Origin: Onthophagus taurus
Taxonomy: Eukaryota > Arthropoda > Insecta > Coleoptera > Scarabaeidae
Assembly: GCF_036711975.1 (NCBI RefSeq)
Contig: NC_091972.1
Coordinates: forward strand, 935,001 to 999,000
Length of the DNA: 64,000 bases
Direction: 5' to 3'
The notes under the pieces were generated by a model. That model worked only from the letters and a program-made list of their open reading frames with translations. It had not been told where the DNA came from and did not search any database. Position numbers and translations under genes: made by a program. This document shows positions 36,411 through 48,003 of the stretch, in pieces. Each line of letters opens with the position of its first letter. The stretch's first letter is position 1.

Positions 36411-37049
36411 ATATGAAGTTCCCGTTATACAGTGCGTTTCAAAAGTAACGGATAAATTCGATAAAATCATTACGAACAGTTTATGAAAAGATCGCTGAAA
36501 CGGGTCTAAAGATTTAAATTTTTTGGTGTATATTTTAAATTTTTTCCGCCATTTTTAAACGAGTTATGACGTCATCGAAGTTTTTTTTAAATGGAACACC
36601 CCATTTTTTATATCGGAATTTGAAAGAGAATTTTTTTCTGAATTATGTGCAATAATTATTAATATCGGTTACATAAGAAAATTTTCGAGAAAAATTCATT
36701 TAAAGTTTTATTATTTCTCATTCATTTGATATAGGAAATAGCAGTAGCAGTGCGTAACCATGGCAACCAATTGTTTTGATTTGACATTTTCAAGTGTCAA
36801 AATTCAATTTGAATTGAATTATTTATTTAAATTAATTATTATTACTATTGTACTTGAGATACAAAAGTAGCAATAGCTTGTTGCATCAAACGCATTAAAA
36901 AAAAAAGCAAACAGAAAATAAGATATCAAAAATTAAACATTTTTTTTAAACTTTAAGTTTACAAAAATAACATGAACGATAGAAAACAATAATCATCATT
37001 AATTCAAATGTTCAAATTGCTGCCCGTTAGCGGTAAGGCAATATCTTAA

Positions 37050-37597
37050 TCGGGAGACAAATGCTTCTTGAATTTCTTCTCTAATTTTTTGCTTCAGATC
37101 TTCTAGGTTATCAGGCTTATTAAAAATAATCTAAAGGGCCATTCAATATGTCCGCGTCTGCCAATCCACCGATTGGGAAATTTTTGGTTGAGGTATTCTC
37201 GTACAACTAGAGCATAATGAGGAGGCGCGCAATCTTGCTGTAGCCAAATTCTGGGATGTAGTGAAGATCCAAAATCTTCTGCATTTGGAAAAATTGCAAG
37301 TAAACTTGGAATTACGGTTCCGTTAAAGAAATACGGTCCAATAATTCTGTTCTCCACTATTCCAGCCCACACATTCACCTTTTGGGGATACTGTGTATTT
37401 GCCTCGGCTTTCCAATGGGGATTTTCTACTGCCCAATAACGGCAGTTTTGCTTATGGACGATGCCATTTAAACAAAATGTTGCTTCATCATAGAATGTTT
37501 TTAATAAATTCCGGATTTGCGTAGCATAGTTCCGTCATTGTTTCGCAGAATTGCACGCGTCGATCAAAATCGTCATCGGAAAGCTCATGCACCAAGT
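37050..37597 (-). pseudogene. Mariner transposase, C-terminal part
   Basis: This continues the transposase begun at 40228-40570 after removal of the retrotransposon. It starts HLVHELSDDDFDRRVQF. A one-base frameshift near 37490 separates it from YDEATFCLNG (first aspartate), then VNVWAGI, then QQDCAPPHY (second aspartate, with Gly changed to Cys). After IEWPF the sequence jumps to NKPDNLEDLKQKI, so the block with the third catalytic aspartate (SPDLxPLDFFLWG) is deleted. Catalytically dead. Confidence 0.8.
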
Positions 37598-37610
37598 GTA
37601 CTTTAGTGTA

Positions 37611-40227
37611 TGTATGTATGTATGGATTGGGGAGTGCATGCAAAACCGCCCGCCACACTTTTGGACCCCTTGTGCATCCTCCCATTACACGCTCTGGTCA
37701 CATCAACCAGCCTAAGGATTTACCAAAGGCTAGGACAGCTCCTAGAGGTGCATTCCTGATGTCATCTGTGGTTGGCCATTCCTCCCCGAAGGTCCTCAAT
37801 CTGAGGTCGGTCAGAGAGGGGCAATCACACAAGATGTGTTTAACCGTCTCGTCATCCTGTTCACAGGCTCGACAGAGAGGAGAGTCAGCAAGCTTCATGT
37901 TTTGAAGGTGCTTATTTACTTTACAGTGTCCCGTGAGGAGACCTGTGGCAGTGCGAAGGGCACTTTTACCGAGCCCTACGAAAAACTGGGCTGTTGCGGC
38001 TGAAGGATATTTTAACAATTCCTTAGCGAGATGACAGCCCGGGGTACGGTCCCACCCGTTTAAAAATTTTTTGTGGGTAATGTGCTTTATTAACTCGATA
38101 TGAGTGGCTAAGGAGGGGGTAATTATCGGCTCGGGTGCACAGAGCGCTCTACCGGCAGCACGTTTGGCTAGCCTGTCCGCGTGGTTGTTACCCTTGGAGC
38201 CGGAATGCCCTTTAATCCACTGGATTCTGACAGAATTGTATTTCGCGGCCTCCTCCAGTGCTTTGTGACAATCCATAACTACTGCAGACGTTATAATAAC
38301 TCTGCTTAAAGCTAAAAGAGATTGTTTACGGTCTGTAAAAATAGTAAAACACTTACCCCGCTTGTTGGATTCAACAATGCAGTCAGCAGCAAGTTTAATA
38401 GCAGTTAGTTCCGCTTGTATGACGGTGGTGCTGGACCCTAAAGGTTCTGAGAGGCGAATCAGGGGATCGTGAGAGAATACCCCCGCGCCTGCACCATTTC
38501 GTCCTTTTGAACCATCAGTGTAGATCTTTAAGGTTCTATGTACATCTACAACTGCGGGACTGACGTGGGTGAGGTACTTCCTTGAGAAAACATATTTTGC
38601 TGGTCTGTGATCAGTCTTACACTCGAGTAGGGGTGTGTCTAGCACTGCTTCCCTCCAGAGTGTTGAACTGCTGCCAGCGTCCTCATCCTTCATAGTTCCT
38701 ACTGATTGTAGTCGTTTCATGGTTACCAACGCCACTTCTTGGATATGTAGGTTGAGTGGACAGACCCCAAGTCCTCCCGACAGCCCTCCGGCACTGGCCG
38801 AAGGCGACACAAGCTTTATTAACTCTATTGTCTAGGTGGGATTTCCACGTTGGCTTACTGTCTATTATTAAGCCCAAGTACTTGACTTCTGTAGACAGTT
38901 TAAGTGGAATTTTAGCGAGCGTTGGCAGTCTAGGATTGCCAATGTTGCGCTTGCGTGTAAAAAGAACCATCTCTGTCTTTTTGGGATTGACGGAAAGGCA
39001 TTGTTTATTACACCAGTTCTCAATTAGATTGAGTGCTTCCTGCATCCTGTCGAGGAGTACATTAGCGTACTTGCCTCTTATGAGGATTGTCAGGTCATCT
39101 GCGTAGCCAACGGTTTTAAAACCGGCTAGATTTAGGCGTTTCATGAGGCTATCGAGGGTGAGATTCCACAAAAGTGGAGAAAGTACTCCCCCTTGCGGAC
39201 AGCCTCTAGTAACAGCCCCTTGAAGAGTGGCCTGGCCAGCTCTTAATTTGACGACCCTATGTCTTAGAGTGCTCTCAATCCAGCCGCACAGGGCCAGAGG
39301 AACGTTATGCTCTAGCAAGGCGTCGTTAATTCCGGAGAAGGTAGTTTTATCAAAAGCTCCTTCCACGTCAATAAAAACCCCGAGGGCGGACTCCTTGTGG
39401 TCCAGCGCACCACCGACGAAACTGATCACTGAGTGAAGAGCCGTCAGCGTGGACTTTCTCTGGGTGTAAGCATGTTGATTAGAGTCTAGTGGCCTGCTGC
39501 GCAGACAAGAGTCTCTAATGTAACGGTCGCAAAGCCTCTCCAACGTTTTCAATAGAAAGGAGGAGAGGCTAATTGGTCTATAGGACTTCGGAAGGAAGTA
39601 ATCTTGCTTACCCGGTTTAGGTATAAAGTTGACCGTGACTTCACGCCAACTACCCGGTACATAGCGAAATGCCAGACATCCCTGGAAAATACTCTTCAGG
39701 TGCGGTAGCAGGTCATCCAGTCCTCATTGTAAGAGGGCCGGTGTAATCCCGTCCGGTCCTGGAGTTTTGAACGGCGAGAACGTATTCACAGCCCATCGTA
39801 TTTTCTCCTCGTCGCAGATGACTTTGGCCAAGAGCCATTCATCCGCAGTTGGTACATGAATTATCTCTTGTTGGACATCGTTAAAGTTGTCCGAACCTGA
39901 GAAATGAACAGTCATTAAAAGCTGTAAACTGTCTTGAAGGTTGTCGGTATAAGAACCGTCTTCGTTCTTTAGTATACCAATACGTTGAACAGGGCTCGAA
40001 GCAAGCACCTTTTTTAGGCGGGAGACCTCTGTAGAGGAAGTAATTTCCTCACAGAAGTTCTTCCATGCTTCTCGCTTTTTTCGACGAATGGTTTTTTTTA
40101 AAATCTGACAGCTTCCTCTTATAGAGGTGCCAGTCAGAGTCGATCCTGGAGTCCTTAGCTTTGTTGAAGGCAGTCCGCACCTCTCGTTTTAGTGAGGCAA
40201 GCTCGGGGCACCACCAGATGGTAGCGC
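37611..40227 (-). mobile_element. 5'-truncated non-LTR retrotransposon with RNase H (copy 2)
   Basis: Same family as the copy at 20345-22942, on the minus strand. Reading from 40227: linker with WWCPELASLKREVRTAFNKA, then RT (FKTPGPDGI, RGCPQGGVLSPLLWN, catalytic YADDL), RNase H (YTDGSKGRNGAGAG, QAELTAIKLAADC, HADRLAKRAAG) and the C/H cluster (LCRACEQDDETVKHILCDC), ending in CATA repeats at 37611-37624. Defects: a TGA in place of the Trp codon after PALLQ (about 39724), a frameshift near 40085, and a deletion after GRTWGLS (about 38800) removing part of the RT C-terminal side. It is flanked by a 13-nt duplication (37598-37610 and 40228-40240). Confidence 0.9.
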
Positions 40228-40570
40228 GTACTTTAGTGTACGGGTGACATTTTTTTTTCTTAAGAAATCTTGATACTGTGCTTCTAAATGTATTTAAATT
40301 TACAGCAATATTGGAGATGTTTGAATGCGGATTTTCCTCTACACTTAACAGGACATCCAATTGACGGTCTTCATTTAAGGCCAATGGACGTCCGGTCTTA
40401 GGTTTATCTCGTACATGACCAAGTTCGCGAAATTTACTCTCAATTCGACTTATTGTCGATAGTGATATTGGAGTACGGTTTGGATGTTTTTCGTTAAACA
40501 ACGTTCGGACTCTATTTCCGAAACCAATCATCATAAGAATCTCGATTCTTTCAGTTTCAGTAAGCGTCAT
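40228..40570 (-). pseudogene. Mariner transposase, N-terminal part
   Basis: Starts MTLTETERIEILMM and contains two helix-turn-helix units (about residues 10-60, ISLSTISRIESKF, and 70-110, NISNIAVNLNTFRSTVSRFL), the usual paired DNA-binding domain of mariner transposases. The frame runs intact to HPYTKV, where the retrotransposon inserted. Confidence 0.82.
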
Positions 40571-40896
40571 TATTAATTTCTTACTTATCGAACAGTCAAT
40601 AAATAAAAAATAACCAATAATAGATAAACAATAAGATCAAATAACAACGAATAACAATGAATAACAACAATTAACACAAGAAACTCCATAATACTACTCA
40701 AAATAATCTCATTAACGCACAATACACTGTTTCCAATCGAATTTTGACACTTGGAAATTTTAAATCAAAACATTTGGTTACCATGATTACGCACGGCTAC
40801 TACTATTTTTTATATCAAATGAATGGGAAATAATGAAACTTTAAATTAATTTTTCTCGAAAATTTTCTTATGTAACCGATATTAATATTTATTGTA

Positions 40897-42069
40897 CAGG
40901 GTGGTTCAAATTCGATGTCCGAATAGGCTAACTCGAAAACTATAAGAGTTAGAAGAAAAGTAGCTGACATGTCATGATCTCGTTTTTCGAGAAACTGCTA
41001 ATGCCGAAAACCTCATAGCGCTATCGTCTTTTGTTTTTCCGCTAGAGGCCAAAATTGAAAATATCGTAAAACCTGCAAATGTAATTATCTTGGTTATTAT
41101 TATAGGTGGAGTATTATAACTAAGACATTATATGGACACTTTTTTACAGAGAATTTGATGACGTAGTCAAAAAAAAATTTTCTGGTTTAGATTTTGAGAT
41201 ATCATCACAAATTTCGTTTTTTTAAATGGAAACAACCACTGATTATTCGCTTAATAAATTCGTTATTTTTTTCTGATTACAAAAATATAGGGTTTGACAG
41301 GTTTATTTCTTATTGTTTTAGAATAAAACTAAAAATAAACTTTTCTTTTAGTGTCGTCCAAGACATTAAATTTACAGTTTCCTGTAAATTACTGTTCTAT
41401 AACTAAAAATTAAAAAAAACATATTTCTGATATTTGAAACAAATATATTTGTTGAACTATTTAATTTATCTATGTTTTACACAAAAGTTGGAATAGATTG
41501 CATTATTTCACATTTTTTATTACGATTTAATATTATTTTTAAATGACTTAATAAATTATCGATAGATGGCATGTTTTTTTTAATTCAAATAAACATAGCA
41601 ACATTTGTTTGTATTAAAAAATTTTCTGAAGTGTCACTTTAAAAATCCTGTTTTTAAGATCAATTTCGAAAATTTTGAAAAGTTTGACATGTTAGAATGT
41701 TACATATTAAAAAATTATTTGTTTTTAAATACCAGAAGTTATCTTAGTATTTAATTGTTAACTTTTTAGATTTTACCTACCGCCCCGTAACTTACAGGAT
41801 ACTGTAAATTTAATTTCCTCGACAACACTAGATGGAAATTTTATAAAAAAGTTTATTTTTAGCTTTATTCTAAAACAATAACAAATAGACCTGTCGAACC
41901 CTATATTTTTGTAATCAGAAAAAAATAACGAATTTAATAAGCGAATAATCAGTGGTTGTTTCCATTTAAAAAAACGAAAATTCTCATGATATCTCAAAAT
42001 CTAAAACCGATAACTTTTTTTTTTACTACGTCATGAAATTCTCTGTAAAAAAGTACCCTAAAAACCCTG
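40897..42069. mobile_element. Foldback element A
   Basis: Ends CAGGGTGG... and ...ACCCTG with TA on both sides. The left arm (40897-41400) is partly repeated inverted at about 41773-42069; the right arm is truncated, lacking the outermost ~150 nt. No transposase; presumably moved by a mariner-type enzyme. Confidence 0.75.
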
Positions 42070-42071
42070 TA

Positions 42072-43480
42072 CAGGGTGGTTCAAATTCGATGAACCGAAT
42101 AGGCTAACTCGAAAACTATAAGAGTTAGAAGAAAAGTAGCTGACATGTCATGATCTCGTTTTTCGAGAAACTGCTAATGCCGAAAACCTCATAGCGCTAT
42201 CGTCTTTTGTTTTTCCGCTAGAGGCCAAAATTGAAAATATCGTAAAACCAATAAGTGCAATTATCTTGGTTATTATTATAGGTGGAGTATTATAACTAAG
42301 ACATTATATGGACACTTTTTTACAGAGAATTTCATGACGTAGTCAAAAAAAAGTTATCGGTTTTAGATTTTGAGATATCATGAGAATTTTCGTTTTTTTA
42401 AATGGAAACAACCACTGATTATTCGCTTAATAAATTCGTTATTTCTTTCTGATTACAAAAATATAGGGTTTGACAGGTCTATTTCTTATTGTTTTAGAAT
42501 AAAACTAAAAATAAACTTTTCTTTTAGTGTCGTGGAAGAAATTAAATTTACAGTTTCCTGTAAATTACGGTTCTATAACTAAAAATTAAAAAAACATATT
42601 TCTGATATTTGAAACAAATATATTTGTTAAACTGTTTAATTTATATATGTTTTACACAAAAGTTGGAATAGATTGCATTATTTCACATTTTTTATTACGA
42701 TTTAATATTATTTTTAAATGACTTAATAAATTATCGATAGATGGCGCTCATATGTTTTTTTTTTTTTAATTCAAATAAACATAGCAACATTTGTTTGTAT
42801 TCAAAAATTTTCTGAAATGACACTTTAAAAATCCTGTTTTTAAGGTCAATTACGAAAATTTTGAAAAGTTTGACATGTTAGAATGTTACATATTAAAAAA
42901 TTATTTGTTTTTAAATACCAGAAGTTATCTTCGTATTTAATTGTTAACTTTTTAGATTTTACCTACCGCCCCGTAACTTACAGGAAACTGTAAATTTAAT
43001 TTCCTCGACGACACTAGATGGAAATTTTATAAAAAAAGTTTATTTTTAGCTTTATTCTAAAACAATAAGAAATAGACCTGTCGAACCCTATATTTTTGTA
43101 ATCAGAAAAAAATAACGAATTTAATAAGCGAATAATCAGTGGTTGTTTCCATTTAAAAAAACGAAAATTCTCATGATATCTCAAAATCTAAAACCGAAAA
43201 ATTTTTTTTGACTCCGTCATAAAATTCTCTGTAAAAAAGTGTCCATATAATGTCGTAGTTATAATACTCCACCTATAATAATAACCAAGATAATTGCACT
43301 TATTGGTTTTACGATATTTTCAATTTTGGCCTCTAGGGGAAAAACAAAAGACGGTAGCGCTATGAGTTTTCGGCATTAGCAGTTTCTCGAAAAACGAGAT
43401 CATGACATGTAAGCTACTTTTTTTCTAACTCTTATAGTTTCCGAGTGAGCCTATTCGGACATCGAATTTGAACCACCCTG
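42072..43480. mobile_element. Foldback element B
   Basis: A full-length relative of element A, with long inverted arms (about 42072-42590 and 42960-43480) around a ~370-nt centre. It shares a single TA (42070-42071) with element A, so one inserted exactly at the other's edge, or the pair arose by a tandem event. Confidence 0.8.
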
Positions 43481-43702
43481 TACATAATTCAGAAAGAAAT
43501 TCTCTTTCAAATTCCGATATAAAAAATGGGGTATTCCATTTAAAAAAAACTTCGATGACGTCATAACTCGTCTAAAAATGGCGGAAAAAATTTAAAATAT
43601 ACACGAAAAAATTGTAAAAAATTTAAATCTTTAGTCGATTTCTTCATAAATTGTTTATAATAATTTTATCGAATTTATCCGTTACTTTTGAAAGGCACTG
43701 TA

Positions 43703-44372
43703 TATAATTTCCTTTGTTATCGCGAGTTGGTCATAAAACAACGTTAATCCGGATCTAATATATTCTTTCTCTCGACTTTAATGCTTTGTTTATTTTTTTG
43801 TTTATATGAGTAAGTCGAATGGTATCCGGAACAAAAGCAATAATTTTTAATATTTAGTGTTCAAAAAAAATGTATTTAATAGATTTTTAAAAATTTACAA
43901 TTTTTATATTTATTCTCTGCAATATAGGCAACTCAAAATACACACATACAAAGCAATTCAGTTACCAAATATGGAATTCATTTCGAAATAAATTTTCTCA
44001 CTATACATATTACAGCAAGATCTCTTTCGACTTCTCCACAAGTTGAAACCGATCTATTTTATATGTACATCTATTTCTGGATAATTACACAAACAATGTC
44101 TGGAAAATCGCTACACAAAGTTCATTTACAGTCTCCTTTTTGAGCCGTAGACGCTGTTTATGTTTTCTAAAAAATGTTTTCATCTAAAGTTCTATCTTTA
44201 GTAAAACTATTTCAAACCGATCGAAAAGGGTTTCTCATCCCGATTTTATTTTTAACTTTACTCCCGTCCGGGGTATTTAAACTTCCCGCGGATTCACGCT
44301 AACCGCATTCAAATCGACTCACGTCACCCGTGCCAAGTATTATTTGACAGTTGGATAGTTGCTTCGTACACA
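43703..44372. other. Upstream region of Mlc-c
   Basis: Presumed promoter and 5' leader. A TATA-like TATTTAAA lies near 44275, about 100 nt before the ATG. No other gene. Confidence 0.45.
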
Positions 44373-45974
44373 ATGGTGAGTCTAATAAAGTTGTTTTTAT
44401 TAAATAAATCGCGTTATTTTACGTTAAATTTAACTGAATTCGTGATAAAATTCATTAAAATCTTTCCTCTTTGTTGCAGGCTAACTACACTGAGGACCAG
44501 ATGGCCGGTAAGTGACGTTTTATGTTAAAATCTAGGTTAAGTTACCCCGCCTATATTGACAAAAAACCGACACGTATGATAATTTACTTTTATTTATATT
44601 CTTTTAATAATATTTAATATAAAAACATTAAAAACTATAAATGATGTAATTATGTACAGATTTATAGACAACACTTTTTTTAACTCTTATCATGTTTTAT
44701 TTTCTTTTTTTAAAGTAGTGGGAGATAGATAAAGTCCTGTTTACACGATCATTACATTGAGGAAAATTATTTATGCATTGTGTGCTGAAAAGTAGATTAA
44801 TAAAATATTTGGCAAAGATTTTGATGTTTATGTTCAGTTCTATTGTTAAAAAGAGTCAAAAATGTATCAAATCAATAAAATTAATTGTAAAAATTTCGTT
44901 GCTTTATCAAAAAGTATTCCTTAAATGAGCTGATAAAACATTTATGACTCATCCTGTGATGAAGTAATTTCTAAGAATATCTAGGGTTTGCTTATACAAA
45001 CATCTTCTGGCATTCCATGCATGTTTTGATAAATTTCCTAATTTAAGGGAAGCACAACAAATAGCTATAGAAAGGTTTATGAATGATTGATGTAGAGAAT
45101 TTGGTAGGCTAATAAAATATGGGATGCTTCATTTAAAATTTTCGAATTTCTTGCCATTGATTGAGGACTCCACCTATATTTATCATAAAATTTTCTTATC
45201 TTTTATACAAACCAGTTGTGTAAACCAAACCTGAACGATATCCCCACAATGAATCACCCAGTTACTTACAGACCATATATGGTCAGATTTTGAAAGTGGG
45301 CACTTGGAAGTAGGTCTTCCAAGACCAGATGACCATCACACTCAGTATTATTCTTAACACTCATTGGTAAATTTCAAAAATGTATCTTTACGAACGTCCA
45401 AGTAAATTATCTTTAACTTCAGTAGAAGGTGGAGCTATTTATAATTTTATTTTCCTATTATTCTCCGTTTTGTTGTATTTGATTTATTTATTTTTTGTTT
45501 TTGATAGAATTCCAAGAGGCTTTTCAATTATTTGATAATCGTGGGGATGGAAAAATTCATGTTGGACAAATTGGCGACGCTTTGAGAGCTTTGGGACAAA
45601 ACCCAACAGAATCTGATGTTAAAAAATATACACATCAACATAAATCTAGTGAGAGGGTTTCTTTTGAAGTTTTCTTACCAATTTATCAAGTAAGTAAAGT
45701 GTATTTTTCATCATAATTTTCTTGTAATGATTTTTTTTCATAGCAAATTTCTAAGTCAAGAAGCGCTGACACCGCGGATGATTTTATTGAAGGTTTACGT
45801 CACTTTGATAAAGATGGAAACGGTTATATCAGTTCAGCTGAATTAAGACATTTACTAACGACTTTGGGAGAAAAATTAACTGATGATGAAGTTGAACAAT
45901 TATTGCAAGGTCAAGAGGATTCTCAGGGAAATGTAAACTATGAAGATTTCGTTCGTTTAATTATGTCAGGGTAG
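44373..45974 (+). CDS. Mlc-c: Cytoplasmic myosin essential light chain Mlc-c
   Basis: This is the EF-hand light chain that binds the first IQ motif of non-muscle myosin II and other unconventional myosins. Four exons join to 147 residues: 44373-44375 (the ATG alone), 44480-44507, 45508-45689 and 45744-45974. The protein starts [20 protein letters not shown] and ends VRLIMSG, the length and layout expected of the family. The first EF-hand loop ([12 protein letters not shown]) lacks the final acidic ligand and is probably inactive. The third ([12 protein letters not shown]) keeps all canonical ligand positions, which is fuller than is usual for essential light chains. An exon made of nothing but the start codon, followed by a 104-nt intron, is a neat check on the gene model. 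The 1-kb second intron holds nothing I recognise. Confidence 0.93.
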
Positions 45975-46164
45975 ATGCTTTTGTTTCTTAAATTTTATTG
46001 ATTTAAAAGCATTTATTTATTTACGTGGTCAATTTATTTTCTTTTTTAAACATCTAATAGAGTATGTTAATTTAGAAGTGCCTTCCATTCCATTTTATAT
46101 TCTTTTTGTTTTACTAATCTAACTGGTACTGTAATTATTAGTGGACATACTATAGTTGTGTACA

Positions 46165-46320
46165 CAATAAATAATTTAAATAAGTAAAGTCGCGTTGTTT
46201 TCTTAGATATTTTTGATATAAACCAAGCCAGTATAATTTAACCAATATCTATCTTTCTCATGATGCCAAGACAAACTCTGCGCATGACTTTGACATTTCT
46301 TTATCTAATTCTGGGAGATG
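46165..46320. repeat. Mlc-c 3' flank, copy duplicated at 52196-52400
   Basis: CACAATAAATAATTTAAATA and the following ~150 nt (including GCCAAGACAAACTCTGCGCA) reappear, diverged, at 52196-52400. Confidence 0.65.
46166..46171 (+). terminator. Poly(A) signal of Mlc-c
   Basis: AATAAA 192 nt after the stop codon, in a word that recurs 6 kb downstream (see the duplicated flank). Confidence 0.6.
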
Positions 46321-46328
46321 ACTCTCTA

Positions 46329-46918
46329 CAGGATGATTCAAAAAACCGTTGACAGACTTCTAGGGCAGGTAATACATCAAAAATTAAGATGAAAAGTCTT
46401 AATATACATGGGGTCGCAAATGTCTCCTTAACGAGATATAGCGGGTCAGTATCTTTAAAATTAAACATTATCTGCAATAAAAAGCCCTTTTTTAAAAATA
46501 TTTTCAACTCCACTGCTAATTTTGTCAAACGGGCAGTATTTTCGTGTAAAGTGATCAATTATCTATCAATTGGTTTCTTAGGTCTCTTACAAAACTTTGA
46601 TTAAAGCAACAGTTTTTGACTGAATTAACAAATTTTCTACAAACGTGTTTTTCTTAAAAACTATTGCTTTGATCAAGTTTTGTAAGAAACCAATTGATAG
46701 ATAATTGATCACTTTACACGCGTAGAGAGCAATGGCGTAGACAATATATTTAAAAAATTGCTTTTTATAGCAGATAATGTTTAATTTTAAAGAAACTTTG
46801 ATCTGCTATATCTCGCCAACGAGGCATTTGCGACCCCATGTATATTAAGACTATTCATCTTAATTTTTCATGTATTATCTACTCTAGAAGTATGTCAGCG
46901 GTTTTTTGAATCACCCTG
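46329..46918. mobile_element. Foldback element, ~590 bp
   Basis: Inverted arms (CAGGATGATTCAAAAAACCG and the matching complement near 46895) extend over most of the length, including TATACATGGGGTCGCAAATG on the left and its complement on the right. TA flanks both ends. Non-coding. Confidence 0.75.
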
Positions 46919-47560
46919 TATACAGTGAATTTCACTTAAAAGGCAATATGCAAGAATATATTTCCATAGAAACCAGGGTGTATCTACTAACTTTGTACCA
47001 CATAAATGCAACATGGCTGAATATTTCTGGTTGTAGTGCTAATGCTAGTTCTTGTGACAGTGGTAGGTAGCGCTAGTTAATATAAGATATCTATAAGAGA
47101 TTTAGCACTAGAAACAGCGTATGAAGACGCACAGCTAAACCCGAATGTTTCTAGGTCTAACTCTAGTGTTAGTTCTAGATTTACACTAACATTAGAACTA
47201 ACACAAGACCTAGAATTAGAATCGTTCTGGTTTGTCGTCTTGAGAGACGTGCTGCAAAATCCGAATGTTTCTAATTCTCGGTCTAGTGTTAGTTCTAGTA
47301 TTGCACCTGCACTATCACTAAAACTAACACAAGACCTAGAACTAAAATCATTCGGGTTTAGCCGTCTTGAGAGACGTGCGGCTAAATCCGAATGTTTTTA
47401 GTTCTAGGTCTACTGTTAGTTCTAGTGACGGTGGTAAGTAACGCTAGTTAGCACAAGATATCACTATATTGCATATTTTTATCCCACTAAAACTAGAACT
47501 AACACTAGACCTAGAACTAGAAACATTCTAGTTCTATAATACCTTATGTTCTATAAACCT
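46919..47560. repeat. CTAG-rich hairpin repeat, locus 5
   Basis: The left end has CAGTGAATTTCACTTAAAAG (shared with locus 4), then CCACATAAATGCAACATGGC (shared with loci 1 and 2), then CTAG-type hairpin words up to about 47540. The following ~440 nt (47561-48000) have no gene. Confidence 0.65.
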
Positions 47561-48003
47561 TGTGTTAGGTTAGTAATGGAGGTTATAATATGTCAAACAT
47601 TGTCAAATTTAGGATAGGTTAAGCAGCGAAAAATCGTTAATATTTATTTATAATAAAATTTATGTAATTATTTATTTATTTATCGAATACTTTAAAAGGT
47701 TATTTACAGGTCGTAAGGGATTAACCCTTTGTGTCCCGACGGCACTTTAAAGTACCGGTAATTTTAAACTGTAGTTATCTATTCGGCGCATTTAAAGCTG
47801 TCGGTACTTTCTACTATACAAGTGTATACAAGAGAGAATCTGTATAAAAAACGTCGCAATCCGCACTGTAGGATTTTCAGGTACACTTTAAACTTATTCA
47901 TCCAGATGTGAGGTTAGAAGTTTAGTGAAAAGTGGTGCTGTTGAATTTTGTTGTTCAAAAAGGTATTTCTTTGATAAATGGTTACTAGGTGTGATTATTA
48001 CAG

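Larger units (their letters stand above)
36430..43700. mobile_element. Mariner-type element, heavily nested
   Basis: TIRs of 38 bp (36430-36467 and the complement of 43663-43700), beginning CAGTGC(G/C)TTTCAAAAG, differ at one position and are flanked by TA. Subterminal sequence is also inverted (CCGCCATTTTTAAACGAG near 36548 against its complement near 43580). The minus-strand transposase is split by a retrotransposon, and two foldback elements sit in the right arm. The original element without insertions would be about 2.06 kb. Confidence 0.85.
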
